Source of the DNA: Membranipora membranacea
Taxonomy: Eukaryota > Bryozoa > Gymnolaemata > Cheilostomatida > Membraniporidae
NCBI GenBank assembly: GCA_914767715.1
Contig: OU612071.1
Span: forward strand, 27,465,681-27,529,680
Reading direction: 5' to 3'
DNA: 64,000 bases
The translations under genes and the position numbers were made by a program. The notes below the pieces were generated by a model. It ran no database searches. It was not told the origin of the DNA and saw nothing but the letters and a program-made list of their open reading frames with translations. The first letter of the stretch is position 1. Every line of letters begins with the position of its first letter. Of this stretch, positions 33,665-44,898 are shown one piece after another.

Positions 33665-34440
33665 ATGAGCATTAATCAATCCTTGATCAAACAAGGAGAA
33701 GAAGGGGTGCTAAGAAAGGAAAGTACACAGGAGTGGTATCGATGTAAATCCAAATTTGAGCCTCTATACTGTATTACGCTTGTTTGTAAAGAATTCCTAT
33801 GACTACATCCGCAAAAAAAGCTGGAAGCGGACTCAAGTTATCAACAAGAACAGCTACACTCTTGCAGTAGAAAAGTTCAGCAGTGTAGGCCATTGCAAAG
33901 GAAAACAGGAACTGAAAAAAACACCATGACCAGTTTCCAAATCACACCAAGCACAATTATGCAAACTCATCCAGCCAGATATAATGGCTTCACTCTCAGA
34001 GCAGACACATTCAGATGTGAAAAAAAATGTGGACCTGAAGAAACCCAGGAGTAGTTTGAAGAGAAAAAACTGAGAAAAAAAATAGGACTAGGATTATTGT
34101 TTTACGTCATAAAATAACATTTGGATATCAACAAAGTGGAGTTGTCCTACACTATTAAATGAGGGGATAACCCTTAGTTAGCAAACCTGATTTTTACTTT
34201 CGACACTGAAAACCTACTGCTGCCACTCGGGGCTATGTGCATATTGATTTCTACAAGATATAGAAGTGAGGCGTAAATCTTGGCATTGCCACCTAATGTG
34301 GAGGGGGGGGGGGGGAAGGATTAGCAAGACTCAGTGTCAAAATCTGGGCGTGAAATAAAATGGCTAAATTTTGATGTCATTATCTTTAACCAGAAGCCCG
34401 GTAAACACTTCGGCTCTGCTTTACTAGCTTGTGCAAGTTA
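33665..34440 (+). repeat. Long dispersed repeat, copy 2
   Basis: Colinear with 25930-27090 but shorter, with a single catccagccagatata block. It ends around tagcttgtgcaag, where the first copy runs into the putative LTR, and so gives an approximate empty site for that insertion. Confidence 0.8.
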
Positions 34441-34449
34441 TTTGCCCAC

Positions 34450-36239
34450 TGTGACGGTGCTGAGTTTGAAGCCCCATTTTTTATACAAAATAAAACAGGC
34501 ACACATTCCCCGACTGGCAGTAGTAGCCTAAAGCTACAATATGTCAAACTTTTTTTAAGTTAAGAATTAAGATTTAAGCTTCAAGATCATGGCTGAGTTG
34601 ATGTCAGTGATAAGAAGACATCTACACCCAGTATCAAAAATACCAATCCAGTTTGCTTGCATTCAATTTGCTCCCCCATTCACTGATAAGTGACTACGGC
34701 CTATCAGTGGAGGGGAAGTAACTTCAAAGGCAGGCAAACTTGATCAAACATAGTCTGGGATCCAGAACAAACACCGATAGCCTTGTCAGTAACTTACTAT
34801 TTCACTAATTATCCTTGCTTGTATGGTGTTATCTCCACCGAGCAGCTGGTACGTAGAGTATATAAAACCATAAAATAACAAGGATAAATAGCCACTATTA
34901 CCATGGAGTTAGGGTTGTTATTACCAACATAGTGAAATAGTCTGTTACAAGTGTATACTGAAGTAAGGCCCCCAATGTTTGTTCTGCATTCCAGACCGGA
35001 TCTAACTTGATCTAAGTCATATCAGTTTAACCAGAGAACATAGATTATCTATGGTCTCTGGCCTGACTGCTTATAACTCACCAGGACCCGAGGTTACTGA
35101 GCAGTGACGAGTAACGCTGTACAGTAACACAGTAAGTCAACACAGCCGCTGTGGGCATCTCATATCATCACACATTGATATGTCAGCTCACTCACTGGAT
35201 TACTTCCTGAAAGATGACCATGCTCAATCTGTTACTGTGAAAAATAAAATATCCTTGACATGACATAAAATTGTAGACATCCATAACGACTGAATATTCT
35301 TTGATCCTAAACCAGTAATTCTAGATTCCTGTGCAAATATAATGTCTGGTGCAGATAAGATTGATCTCAAAATATATGAGAGAGATCTAAACATCCACAC
35401 TATCTTTGTAGTTTCTACAATACTGCACAACAGGATATCAGTGCCAAAGATGCATTGCATGCATCAAATATCCAGGTCTATCATTCTATTATTCCCACCT
35501 AAAACAATAGTCTAAACCTGAGGACAATAAAGGATAGTCAGATAGTCATACAGTAGTATAGAGAGGGATTCTTATTCAATATGAGTGTTACAGGTCAAAG
35601 GGCAATGCATAAATCTGTAAGATTAGACACAAAAACCTTTGAGTCAGGGTGTTGGCCTAGGAGTTAGAGACTCAGAGCAACTTGCTGCTTACTTACCTTG
35701 GGCAATGCCCAGTTTATATCTCATCATCATGATCAGTCTCCTGAGGAGGATGTAGGATTATCGACAGGTATGAGAATCTAACTACGTGATTTAACAGCAC
35801 CATCATGAGTGTTAAACCTACAACACAGCTGAAGATTTAGCATTTTATTATGATATTGATTTATAGGCTGAGTTGACCAAACATGATGAAAGTGTAACTG
35901 ATCTTTGGAAGTTGTCTTCTACTTTTTCATGTGGGAATAACTACAGGGGATATTGCAAGTGAAATCTAATAATTTGAATAATTTGGTCTTGCTGCTGTTT
36001 AGTCTTGGCACCATGGTTGCTTGCACCATAACAGGCACCCTGAAACGCCCTATAAGTGCACAGTAACAGTATAGGACAAACGGAGGACGGCCATGTATCC
36101 TTTGAGTAAAGACCAAAATCAGTACGTAAGGAAGAGACTAGGATTGCTTCATTCGGGATTTGAAAACTACGTCAAAGCAGTTTTTGTCTTCTGAGCTCAG
36201 ATTTGTGGCTATGCTCTAGTGATAGGATTATACACTTAC
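34450..36239. other. No convincing gene
   Basis: A stretch near 35650-35665 resembles an RNA polymerase III A box (ggcctaggagttagaga) but lacks a B box at the right distance. The minus frame 35224-35460 has no recognised motif. Confidence 0.35.
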
Positions 36240-36334
36240 CTAAGGACATCCAGGTACTCCTCAGATCATCTCCTACTGGACTCGTTAAATACGGAGTTAG
36301 GACATCCCTCACTTCACAGCTGTACCTGCTGTGT
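36240..36334 (-). CDS. Possible exon, Ig-like F strand
   Basis: The minus strand has acceptor gttattgacag and a strong donor (TTAG|GTAAGTG). It encodes HSRYSCEVRDVLTPYLTS, then DDLRSTWMSL. Y-S-C-E-V could be the F strand of an immunoglobulin fold. The plus strand is also open here, and a different Ig-like segment lies on the plus strand 500 bases away, so strand and family are uncertain. Confidence 0.25.
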
Positions 36335-36852
36335 CTGTCAATAACACAAGCAACTGTTAAAATTACCATGTCAAGTCAGTTTATGTGGTATCTGTTGGAA
36401 TTTTGACCTTCGACTTTGATGGCGCAATATAACCTGCTAGGACCAGACTATGTGATATAGTGTAGTTTGGTATGCATAGCGTTTTCTGGTCAAATATGGC
36501 ATGCAGTTTACTGTTTTATTGGGAAGAAAGCTGATACAATGATTACTTTAGACTTGAGTCTATAATGGAATATTTTATCCTTTCATACATCCACAACTAA
36601 GAGCCCTCCTTGAAGACCAAAAATTATTTAACCCTTATTATATATGTACTGCTTACCTATCTTGTGAATATTTAAGGGGAGTTTATTAAGAGATTACTCA
36701 ACTTCATCAGCATTATATGAGCTCAAATCAGGCTCACAACTCACCAAAGAAGTCAATGGATGATACACCAGCAGGAATTGTTACAATAAAACCTGCAGTC
36801 AGTCGAATCATAGAAGTTCTCAGCTGAGAATATCAGATCTAAATCTACAGTG

Positions 36853-37003
36853 TACCTTCATGCAGTCCTACTAGGATCTACAAAACATCAAACAATCTGT
36901 CTATATTATACAGTTGTCAAAACTGTGAGGAATGTAGTAGACTCACCTGACGCAGATATTTACACATGTAGCAACTTCAACACTGTGAAGACATGGATCA
37001 ATG
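36853..37003 (+). CDS. Ig-like domain exon, C-terminal half
   Basis: After acceptor taaatctacag the frame encodes YLHAVLLGSTKHQTICLYYT, then VVKTVRNVVDSPDADIYTC, then SNFNTVKTWIN, with donor gtaaag. The run from a hydrophobic E strand through D-x-x-D-A-x-x-Y-x-C to a polar F-G turn and a W-I-x-V G strand is the signature of an Ig or Ig-like domain (D-A-G-x-Y-x-C). The conserved tryptophan and first cysteine of a full domain would lie in an upstream exon that I could not find. The tandem duplication that follows may carry other parts of the gene. Confidence 0.4.
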
Positions 37004-37309
37004 TAAAGTAAAAATAAGCGCAGGTCTATATCTATCTGTGGTATTGGCAGCGCACAACCAAGTAGGCCCTACTACAGTTAAGTACACAACCAGAAACTAA
37101 GGCTGATGTCAGTAACCACCACTGTATGACAGCAAGCAGTAAGCAACAGGTATGACAGTAAGTGCTCAGCCAGACACTGTTTTATTTAGCTGGATGATGT
37201 TAGTAACAGTTAGTAACCACCACTGTATGACAGATGTGGTTATTACTAAGTGATAGCCCACCTGTTATTCACATCTCAGTGATCTCAGCTGAGCATCTAA
37301 CTACCTATT

Positions 37310-38950
37310 GTGATACAGTTTAATTAAAAAACAAGTGTTGTTACTTCCCTACAATAGTACAGGCAATATTTATAATCTTTGATACAGGTAGTGAGTGAAT
37401 AGCCTGATGATATTCAGTGCTTTGCATTTCTCCCTCAACAAAAGGAAGTGGGCGTTGAGAAGATTTGTTTGCCTGAGAACGACCTTATTCCATGTAAGAG
37501 AATAATAACACTAGATCTGCCTACCTGGCGCCCTACAGTGACTTGTTTCTTTGTATTACATCTGTTAAACAAGCAGTACAGGTAGCACAGACAGCACCAG
37601 AAGCACAGGCAACACCGGTAGCCGTAGGATGAGAAGATCCACTGCTCTGCCTGGTCACCTGTCATGTTCTTCTCTATGCGCTTTCATACTGTGTGTAGAA
37701 GAAAATAGACATTGTCAGTTTATTATCATGCTGTTTGAATAACACTATTCATTCCTATACTATCACATCATGAATGAAATACAGGGGTTATGAAACATTT
37801 TGACACAGACAAAGTCCATTCTGAAACTCATCCATCAAAGTCCAAATAAGCTATTCAATTGGATACACAGCTATATTGTACTACATAAGTTTAGAAAATC
37901 ACACAGTTTTCCCATCCCTGGTAACAAGCAGATTGCAAACCTTACTAGAGACAACACCATGTTTTCATACTGAATTCAAGGTCTGCCTATTCTACCCTAT
38001 CTACTGAATGCCTATACCCTTACCACATAACCCCCCATAGCTTACTACATATTTATGATGATATCTATTATGATTCAGTTGTTACACAGGTGTTTCTTCC
38101 CTACAATAGCACAGGCAATGATGTATTTATAATCTTTTGTACATATAGTGGATAGCTGGTGATACATTCAACCTCAGGCATTTTTCCCTCAACAAAAACA
38201 AGTACCTGGCCTTGAGAAGGTTTGTTAAGCTGAGAATGTCAGTTCTAAGTTAGAGAAGATTAACACTAGCTCTGCCTACCTGCCGTCCCACAGAGAGATG
38301 TTTCTTTGTACTACCTCTGTTAAAGACCTGTTACTCCTTGGTAAAACGAGCAGCACTGTAAACTGTGGGCTGAGAGAACCCACTGCTGTGCCTGGCTCTC
38401 TGGTCCTGGTCTTCTCCGTGTGCTTTCATACTATGTGTGTAGAAGAAAAGAAGACTGTCAGTTTATTATCACTATTCACCATGACTGAAGAAGGCCTATT
38501 TATAATCTTTGCTATTCATTCCTATAATCTTTGCCTATACTATCACATCATGAATGAAAGACATGTTTATGTATCATTTTGACAAAGACAAAGCCCATTT
38601 GGGATGTTAGGTCACAACTCATTGAAATCCAAATAAGCTATTCAATTTCATAACCCTTAAGTCTCATGAATGAGAGACAAGGGTTATATAACACTCTGAC
38701 ACAGACAAAGGCCAGCCTATTATTCATCAAAAGCCAGACAAGCAATTCAATCCCAGAGAGAGACAAGCAAGTTCACAGTTTCACAAAGACTCCTGTAAGT
38801 TGTTGGAAAACCACCCTGGTGGTTTGTGTGGGCACCAAAATATCCATAGTATGATAGAAATATCCAGTAATGTTTCTGAAGCCCATTCTACTATAGATAA
38901 TGTATACCCTCAACCCATTACCCCAAACATAGCTTACTCAGCCTACATAC
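37310..38950 (+). repeat. Nested tandem duplication, about 2.3 copies
   Basis: Unit A (about 37310-38069) and unit B (38070-38650) share, in order, cttccctacaatag, ctccctcaacaaaa, actagctctgcctacct, ctctgttaa, ccactgct, ctttcatact and tcacatcatgaatgaaa, then aataagctattcaatt. A third partial unit (38650-38950) repeats the end of B and also a piece near 38000 (catagcttact). On the minus strand of unit A a frame with a cysteine-rich hydrophobic stretch (CCLCFWCCLCYLYCLF) and a donor after VTVGRQ looks like a transmembrane exon, but its counterpart in unit B is broken. Confidence 0.75.
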
Positions 38951-39509
38951 TCATTAGGACGCAAGGGAGAGAAAAATGTGTACACCCTCTGCTCTTAGTT
39001 CCAAGCCACCTCTTCATAATTAGACAGCAGTAGTGTGTTGAAATCATATATTTACTTATGATTTGAGACAAGTTGGGTTTTGCATTATATGAGAGCTTCT
39101 CACGGCTATCAATAAAGATATCACATCTGACTCATGTAGACTTAGCAGTTCCAATGACGATGATAAATGACAAGTCGCCACTAAAAGTAGCTAATAGGAG
39201 GCAAAGTGGACTAAACAGACCTCATGGCCAAATTGAGTTACCTTTTAACAAAGTTGCTACACTATTGGCCAACCCCCGACCTATGGAAACTTACCATATG
39301 TGTTTCGTGTACAATATTGTATCTGTTCCACCAAAGGGACGGGAGTGAATGAAGTAGTTCTTTGTAGATCAAGTTCAATCTAATTGCCTGCTTTCCAGTT
39401 GCTCCCTTCTACTGGTCACGCCACACAGAGCGACTAGTGGATCAAGAGCAACATCGAATGCAGGGCCCAAACTTGGTAAAAGTTCATCGTTACACCTATC
39501 AGTATTAGA

Positions 39510-40100
39510 TTCATAAAGTTAGCATACAAGACTTGGCCCAGTTTCCATATTAGACTGAATCTGCCTGAAGTCTGTTTATCTCTTGTCCATTGTGGTTAAA
39601 TTAAACCTGCATACCAAGAGACTCAGCAGAAAATTCAAAACAGATCAAACAATGAGATGCTAACCAGTTAGCAGTCGGAAGGCATAGGATGTGCTTTGTA
39701 AGCTCTGTCTAATCCTTCTTTTGTTGGTTTTAATTAGCTAATTCTGTCTAACAAATATGGCGCAGCTATTGCGGGGTAACTGTAGGAACAACCCATCATG
39801 ACCAACCACAACAATCACTCGTTGAAACGCTGCAACCGCCTCTGACCCTCCTGACTCCGCCCCCAGACAGGCAAAACCGTGAGCCAACACTACCACTTCC
39901 TAAACAGTAGCACGCAATGAACAAATTAGTTCAACAAACATGTGATGCTGATGATTTGGCGTAAGTACCTTATATATCTAATTTGCCTAAGTTCTGTCTA
40001 TTTCCTGTAAATTGTGGCCAAATTAATCGAGCATCAAAATCAAGCAACATTTAAGTGCTCATACAGATCAAACAATGTGATGCTAACCTGCCACACATGG
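39510..40100 (+). repeat. Diverged tandem pair
   Basis: Segments 39540-39665 and 39975-40090 share ctgtttatctcttgtccatt-type, attgtgg-taaatta and cagatcaaacaatg-gatgct blocks. Between them, at 39830-39890, is a GC-richer patch with a GC-box-like ctccgcccc, perhaps part of a promoter, although no gene start was found. Confidence 0.5.
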
Positions 40101-40109
40101 CTTTTAGGT

Positions 40110-41890
40110 ACAGTAAGTAAAGTACATACCAAAATTAATCTTAAAAAACACTGCAGCTTCCCCTTACCCATCTCACTCTCTACCCCCAGGCCCGTCCTTT
40201 ACCCACACCACCAGTACCACTTTGTAATACTCTATTGCATTGTAATAATTAACTTATCAGCCCTGTGCCACGGCGCAAACAGGCGAAAAAAAGGTGCAAA
40301 AAAGAGAGAGAAAATTATTAAAATTACCACAACAAACACATAAAAATTTGTTACCCATACTGAAATAATATATGATGTATGTTAAATTGTGCATCTGTGT
40401 AGTTTTGATAATACTCACATGTACTAGACATTCATCATCGACATAGTAGAAATACATTGCTAAGTCCTTTCTTCCAGTCACCTGTCACCTGCGCTAATTC
40501 GTCATATCTACTAAAATCACTAAGTAACTGCTCCATGTGCGAGGTTAAAGTTCAGATACTATGATGCATCTGATTGGTCAGAATTCACACGTAGTTCGAG
40601 TATAGAGTGCAGACAATTCTATGAATCATCACATTTGTACCATTTCTCTACAAAGCAGGGAGTTTGTCCCAAACTATTGCATTATTTAAGGTAAAGATAG
40701 ATATAAATAGATATGAGAAAACAAATAAATGATCAACATCATATAATTCAGTTAGGAGACTCTGATATTGAGTTATAAGACTACATAATTAATTATCGTC
40801 ACCTCTAACGATACTCGAAGTATCACCATTTACCTTACCATAACATTACATCTAGCCGACATTTATAAGCACACTTTGTACAAACTAATGCTTCCACCTG
40901 TTAGGATAACGATTCTAAAGTTATATCTATTCATCCAAATGCATAGGAATTGACAGATAACACACAAGACAGAAAGACATACATGCATGATGTTCACCCC
41001 CCCCCCCTCCGGTATCTTTTATGTCAACCCTTTCAAATTTTTATCCTACTTTGAACTTTTACCCCATGATTATTATATGTCACTAATTATTCACAATATT
41101 GGGAAATTTTTGAAAGCATATTCAGCCCTATGTGGATGCATGTTCTGTCATATCCATGGTAACATTCTTTTCACCTACCGGCTGTGTTTGGCATCTAATA
41201 GAATAAATTATAACTAAGTCAATTTTCATTTTTTCACTAAAATGATAGTTGTAGAATCAAACTTTTTTTCAGCAATCAGATTTTAAATATATCTTATTTT
41301 ACCCTATACCCAGGCTTAAAATATTTGAAAGATATTCATAACGCCCAACATGGTGCTCGGAAAACATCTCTTGTCATTTTATGACTTTACGCCATCACTC
41401 CTTGGTTGAACAAATATAAACATTATTTCTTCGTTATTGATGAGCCTTGGTTAGTGTCCTGGAGTTTTCCATAAATTATGAACTCATGATATATATATTG
41501 GCAACCAAAGTCATCTCATTCGAAATTTTTTGCACTCAGTGCAAGGAAACAAAAATCGAAAGAAAAAAAATGATGCTAAATGCTTTGTTATTTCTTTTCG
41601 AAAATGTAAATGTAATATTTTTTTGAATTTTATAAACATACCATATGTATCGTATGAGGGGTCATGGGTTCCATGGCATCCAGATCTACATCTCTTTCAC
41701 ATCCCATTGACTCATCGGGGCTATAACATGATAACAGCGGGTGTCAACTGTAACTATTATTATCTATAATCCCAGGTACCGAAATGACACGACCAACAAA
41801 AAATTTGATTAGGGTCAATCTTAAGATGTCATATAAATTTCTGTTTGAGTTTCTCATCATGGTTAATTTCATTGTTTGAAAAATTTAATT
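40110..41890. other. No gene seen
   Basis: A poly-C run is at 40997-41008. Frames such as 40987-41217 and 41530-41769 show no family signal. Confidence 0.4.
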
Positions 41891-41897
41891 AGCCCCT

Positions 41898-41992
41898 GTT
41901 TAAGCTGGGGAAAGTGGGGGTAAAGTAGGGGGAAGGTGGAGGGAAAGTTGGGGGGAAGTAGGCAGAAAGTAGGGGGGAAAGTGGGGGGAAAA
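41898..41992 (+). repeat. G-rich purine minisatellite
   Basis: Runs of three to six G separated by aaagt or gaa (aaagtgggggt, aaagtaggggg, aaagttgggggg) form an irregular 10-14 bp repeat and could fold as G-quadruplexes. It directly follows the broken end of the ZIP7-type exon on the minus-strand sense. Confidence 0.85.
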
Positions 41993-42074
41993 TCTCCGCC
42001 TCGAATTATGCCAAATCGTTTACAGGATTTATCAGCACCGTGTGTTTTTGAGTTGATTCTATACACAGAAACCC

Positions 42075-43158
42075 TGTGTGTCCGGCAAGGAACGAGGCTC
42101 CGATAGCCAAACAGTCTGTGAAGTTATGGGCAAAGTCTGCAGCTAGATTCAGATATCCGGCGATCTTCAGAGATTCTGTAAATATGTACACAAGGTTAAG
42201 TCATGGCATAGCAGAAGGTCTCTGTTATCATCTCATATCCATGAGCTTCGCCGTTATACATCATGGAAAAAATGGTGTTGAAGTGCTTTGTAATAGGATG
42301 CGACTTGGACAAATGTTAGGCTAGAAACTTGGTTGCAATTATATCAAATAGGAGAAGACAACTTCTGATTTTGCAAAAACTGGCTGACTTTGTTTTTTCC
42401 TAGAGGAGTAAACAACTCATAGAAAAAAATTGCCTCTCAGTACAGACTTGTACTAGAGAAATATTTGACTAGCTTACTTTTAAACGTCATCAAATACTCT
42501 CCTCCTGATCAAGCAAAAACTGTGCAGGCTCCCATTTACAACTTGCGCCAAACTGGCTAAACGGAATGCCAGATAATTCATTCCCCTTGAGAATAGGATA
42601 TACGACATTGCACATTGCGCTGGTACAGCACTAGGTTTGGAAACCTCATAGGTACCCACGATGAAAATAGGGGCCAATTTCTAGCACTACATATAAAAAG
42701 TGCTATGAATTTGTTCAGTATCAGAATATTGCCTATCTACTGCAGAACTAGCTGCCAGGCCATATGTTGCGTTGGTCTTTCACTAGTCTTTAAAATCAAC
42801 CATCTACCAGTATGGAGCAGGAAACTCAGCTCAGACAGTACTCGAGCATCCACATATGGATATTTAGGGATTCCGTTGACCTCACATCACTTACTTACTT
42901 GTTGACCTCACATCACTTAGTTACTCGTTGACCTTACAGCACTTAGTTACAAAGATTACCACTAAAGGCTTTCTTATCTTATCTCACCTTTACCATCGGA
43001 TACAGCTGCTGCAGCTGGTGTCTGCTCTTTAGTTTCAGAGGTAGATTTATCTTCCTCCTCCTCCTCCTCCTCCTCATTATCAGAGTTTTTCTCTTTCTTC
43101 TTCTCTTCTGATTTAGCTTCTGCTGGAGCTCCGTGACTGTGGCTGTGTGCGTGGTCTC
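42075..43158 (-). CDS. SLC39A7: ZIP7-type zinc transporter, two exons
   Basis: On the minus strand exon 42988-43158 (acceptor attacag, donor gtgagat) encodes [20 protein letters not shown], a Glu run and DGK. It joins in phase 1 to exon 42175-42075 (acceptor atatttacag), which encodes [20 protein letters not shown], then [14 protein letters not shown]. This is the His-rich cytosolic loop followed by the metal-binding TM4 of LIV-1 family ZIP7/KE4 transporters, which move zinc from the ER/Golgi to the cytosol. The HNxxD ligands are intact. The Gly after D is Cys here. Homology stops after GHT, where the H-E-x-x-H-E helix should follow. Upstream and later exons were not found, so it is partial and may be a pseudogene. 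Confidence 0.65.
42190..42870. other. Intron-like, no other gene
   Basis: This lies within the intron between the two ZIP7-type exons. Short frames on both strands have no recognised motif. Confidence 0.4.
42875..42950 (+). repeat. 26-bp tandem repeat, 3 copies
   Basis: gttgacctcacatcacttac and a variable ttactt/ttactc end are repeated at 42875, 42901 and 42927 with few changes. Confidence 0.9.
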
Positions 43159-43612
43159 CTGTAATATAATAAATCATCAAAATATCAAATCTGTTACAAT
43201 GTGATAATTTTGTATTCTTTTAGCCTGTATTGATAAATTTGTCAACACAGAATAGTAGTTCTTGTACTGCACAGCTAATTTCAATATTCGACTGAGTATT
43301 ATCATATCTGTGACCTATCTGTGACCTACTACTAATAGTTAAAACTCCTTTTTCTTTTTACAACAACTTTTAACACGCAGCCAGTTGGCTTTTCATTTCA
43401 TTTCAGTTTTTTTTTAGCAATAATCTTGTTTTCTGATACCTTGTATAATGTAAAATAAACTGAGTTGAAATGGTTGCATTGGCAGGCCCTTAATCTTTGG
43501 GATTGCTTGACATCCTCCCTATAATCGGTACATTTTTCAACTTGTGTTAACAATTGTTATGGTGAAAGTGCTGTAACTATATTAAACAAATTTGTGGATT
43601 GATTAAGATCTG

Positions 43613-44480
43613 ATTGGCAAATCACAGATTTAGTCTAAGGTCTATCTATGAAGAAGAAGGCCTGAGATCGGTGGAGTTTATATTTCTTTCCCGTCACCGT
43701 AACTCTGTATTGCCGCCAATGGATAAGGGTACAATAAGGCTATTCAGGCTCCACTATAGAAAGCTAAGTCTAAAAATGATAGTGGACCATATGGGCACTT
43801 ATAATAAACCACCTGAAGGCGCTCCTAACATCCTACAGGCTATGAAATTCACAAATAACTGCATGGAATCAATTCAGTGCTGAGGCTATCAACAATTCCT
43901 GCTGTAAATATGGTTTCATCGGTTCTTCCTCCTCAGCCAATCTTCTCACCAGAGGACTCTCAGTGCTACTAGACTCCCTATCTCATGATGATCCATCCTC
44001 CAAGCTTTTCAAAGCGTCTTGTTGAGTCGTGTCAACACCAAGGTTGTAAATGCTCCTCTGACAGAGGAAGAATGTAACTCCCTGTTCAGATGATTGTTAT
44101 TGATAAAGGAGTGACCATGATCTAGCATACAAAGAAAACAGAAACCACACTGATGTATAATGATCTATATTTTCCTCTGATTTCAGAGGAGCTGGTTGAT
44201 GTTGATGAGAGTGTGCTAGTATCAGATATGCTCACTGACGAGAAAATAATAGAGCAGAATACCACAACTGGAGTTTCAGAGACTGTCGAGAATTGAAATT
44301 GTCGATGATGTTCTCATGGAGCCATCCCCTCCCACATAGCAATAGCAGCCCTAGCTAATGTGCAATGATTTGTCGATAGTAAACCAAATACTGAGAAAAA
44401 ACTAGCATCGGTTGACAATCTTAGCACAGTTTTGGCTCTCTTGATGAAAAAAATCTCAGACAGAGATTTCTCCTGAGTCA
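43613..44480 (+). pseudogene. pogo/Tigger DDE transposase C-terminal relic
   Basis: VLPPMDKGTIRLFRLHYRKL matches the Tigger/CENPB-like DDE box region, whose usual form is L-P-P-N-x-T-x-x-x-Q-P-M-D-Q-G-(V/I)-I-x-x-(F/L)-K-x-x-Y-R. It is followed by ILQAMKFTNNC, which fits the helix near W-x-x-(I/V)-x-x-x-T-I-x-N-C. After an intron-like gap, EELVDVDESVLVSDMLTDEK continues the usual acidic tail, and a Leu-rich end runs to about 44475. The N-L-T-S part between L-P-P and P-M-D is missing and stops occur, so the copy is dead. No N-terminal HTH part was found. Confidence 0.65.
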
Positions 44481-44898
44481 ACTGTTGTATTTTTGATTCT
44501 ACTGAACAATAAAGAATATAACGTCTCTTTAGATTGCAAAGTAAGTCTGTTTGTACACCCCTTATACGCCTTAAATCCATTGAAAAGACTGTCAGTTAAC
44601 TTTTCCTCATAAGAGCTTTTCATCATTAAAACTTTAGAACAAGTTTCTTGAGTCCCAAGGTGTCTGAATTATAAATCACTTGAACGTAGTTTATATGATT
44701 ATAATTTTCATCATCTTGATAGAATTTTATTTATTTCCTTTTTTGAATGGTGATTATGTCAAACACTCTCGTTGGATGAAATTAACTAACAACTAATAAA
44801 TTGGTTTTTGGAAGCTTGTGTCACTGACTAATTCTTGTTCTATGCATAGATGTCATGTGCCTTGTCTTTGAAAATATTGTAACCTAAATTATCTTTAG

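Noticed and set aside
25930-34440. The long repeat pair as the two LTRs of one retrotransposon
   Set aside because: Homology ends near 27090, but the primer-binding-site-like sequence is at 27380, and copy 2 does not continue with the 27094-27379 sequence. The repeats are therefore not the LTRs of the gag-bearing element.
35645-35720. tRNA or SINE with an A-box-like ggcctaggagttagaga
   Set aside because: No B box or cloverleaf at the right distance. A lone B-box-like ggttcgaactc on the minus strand near 31515 is likewise without an A box.
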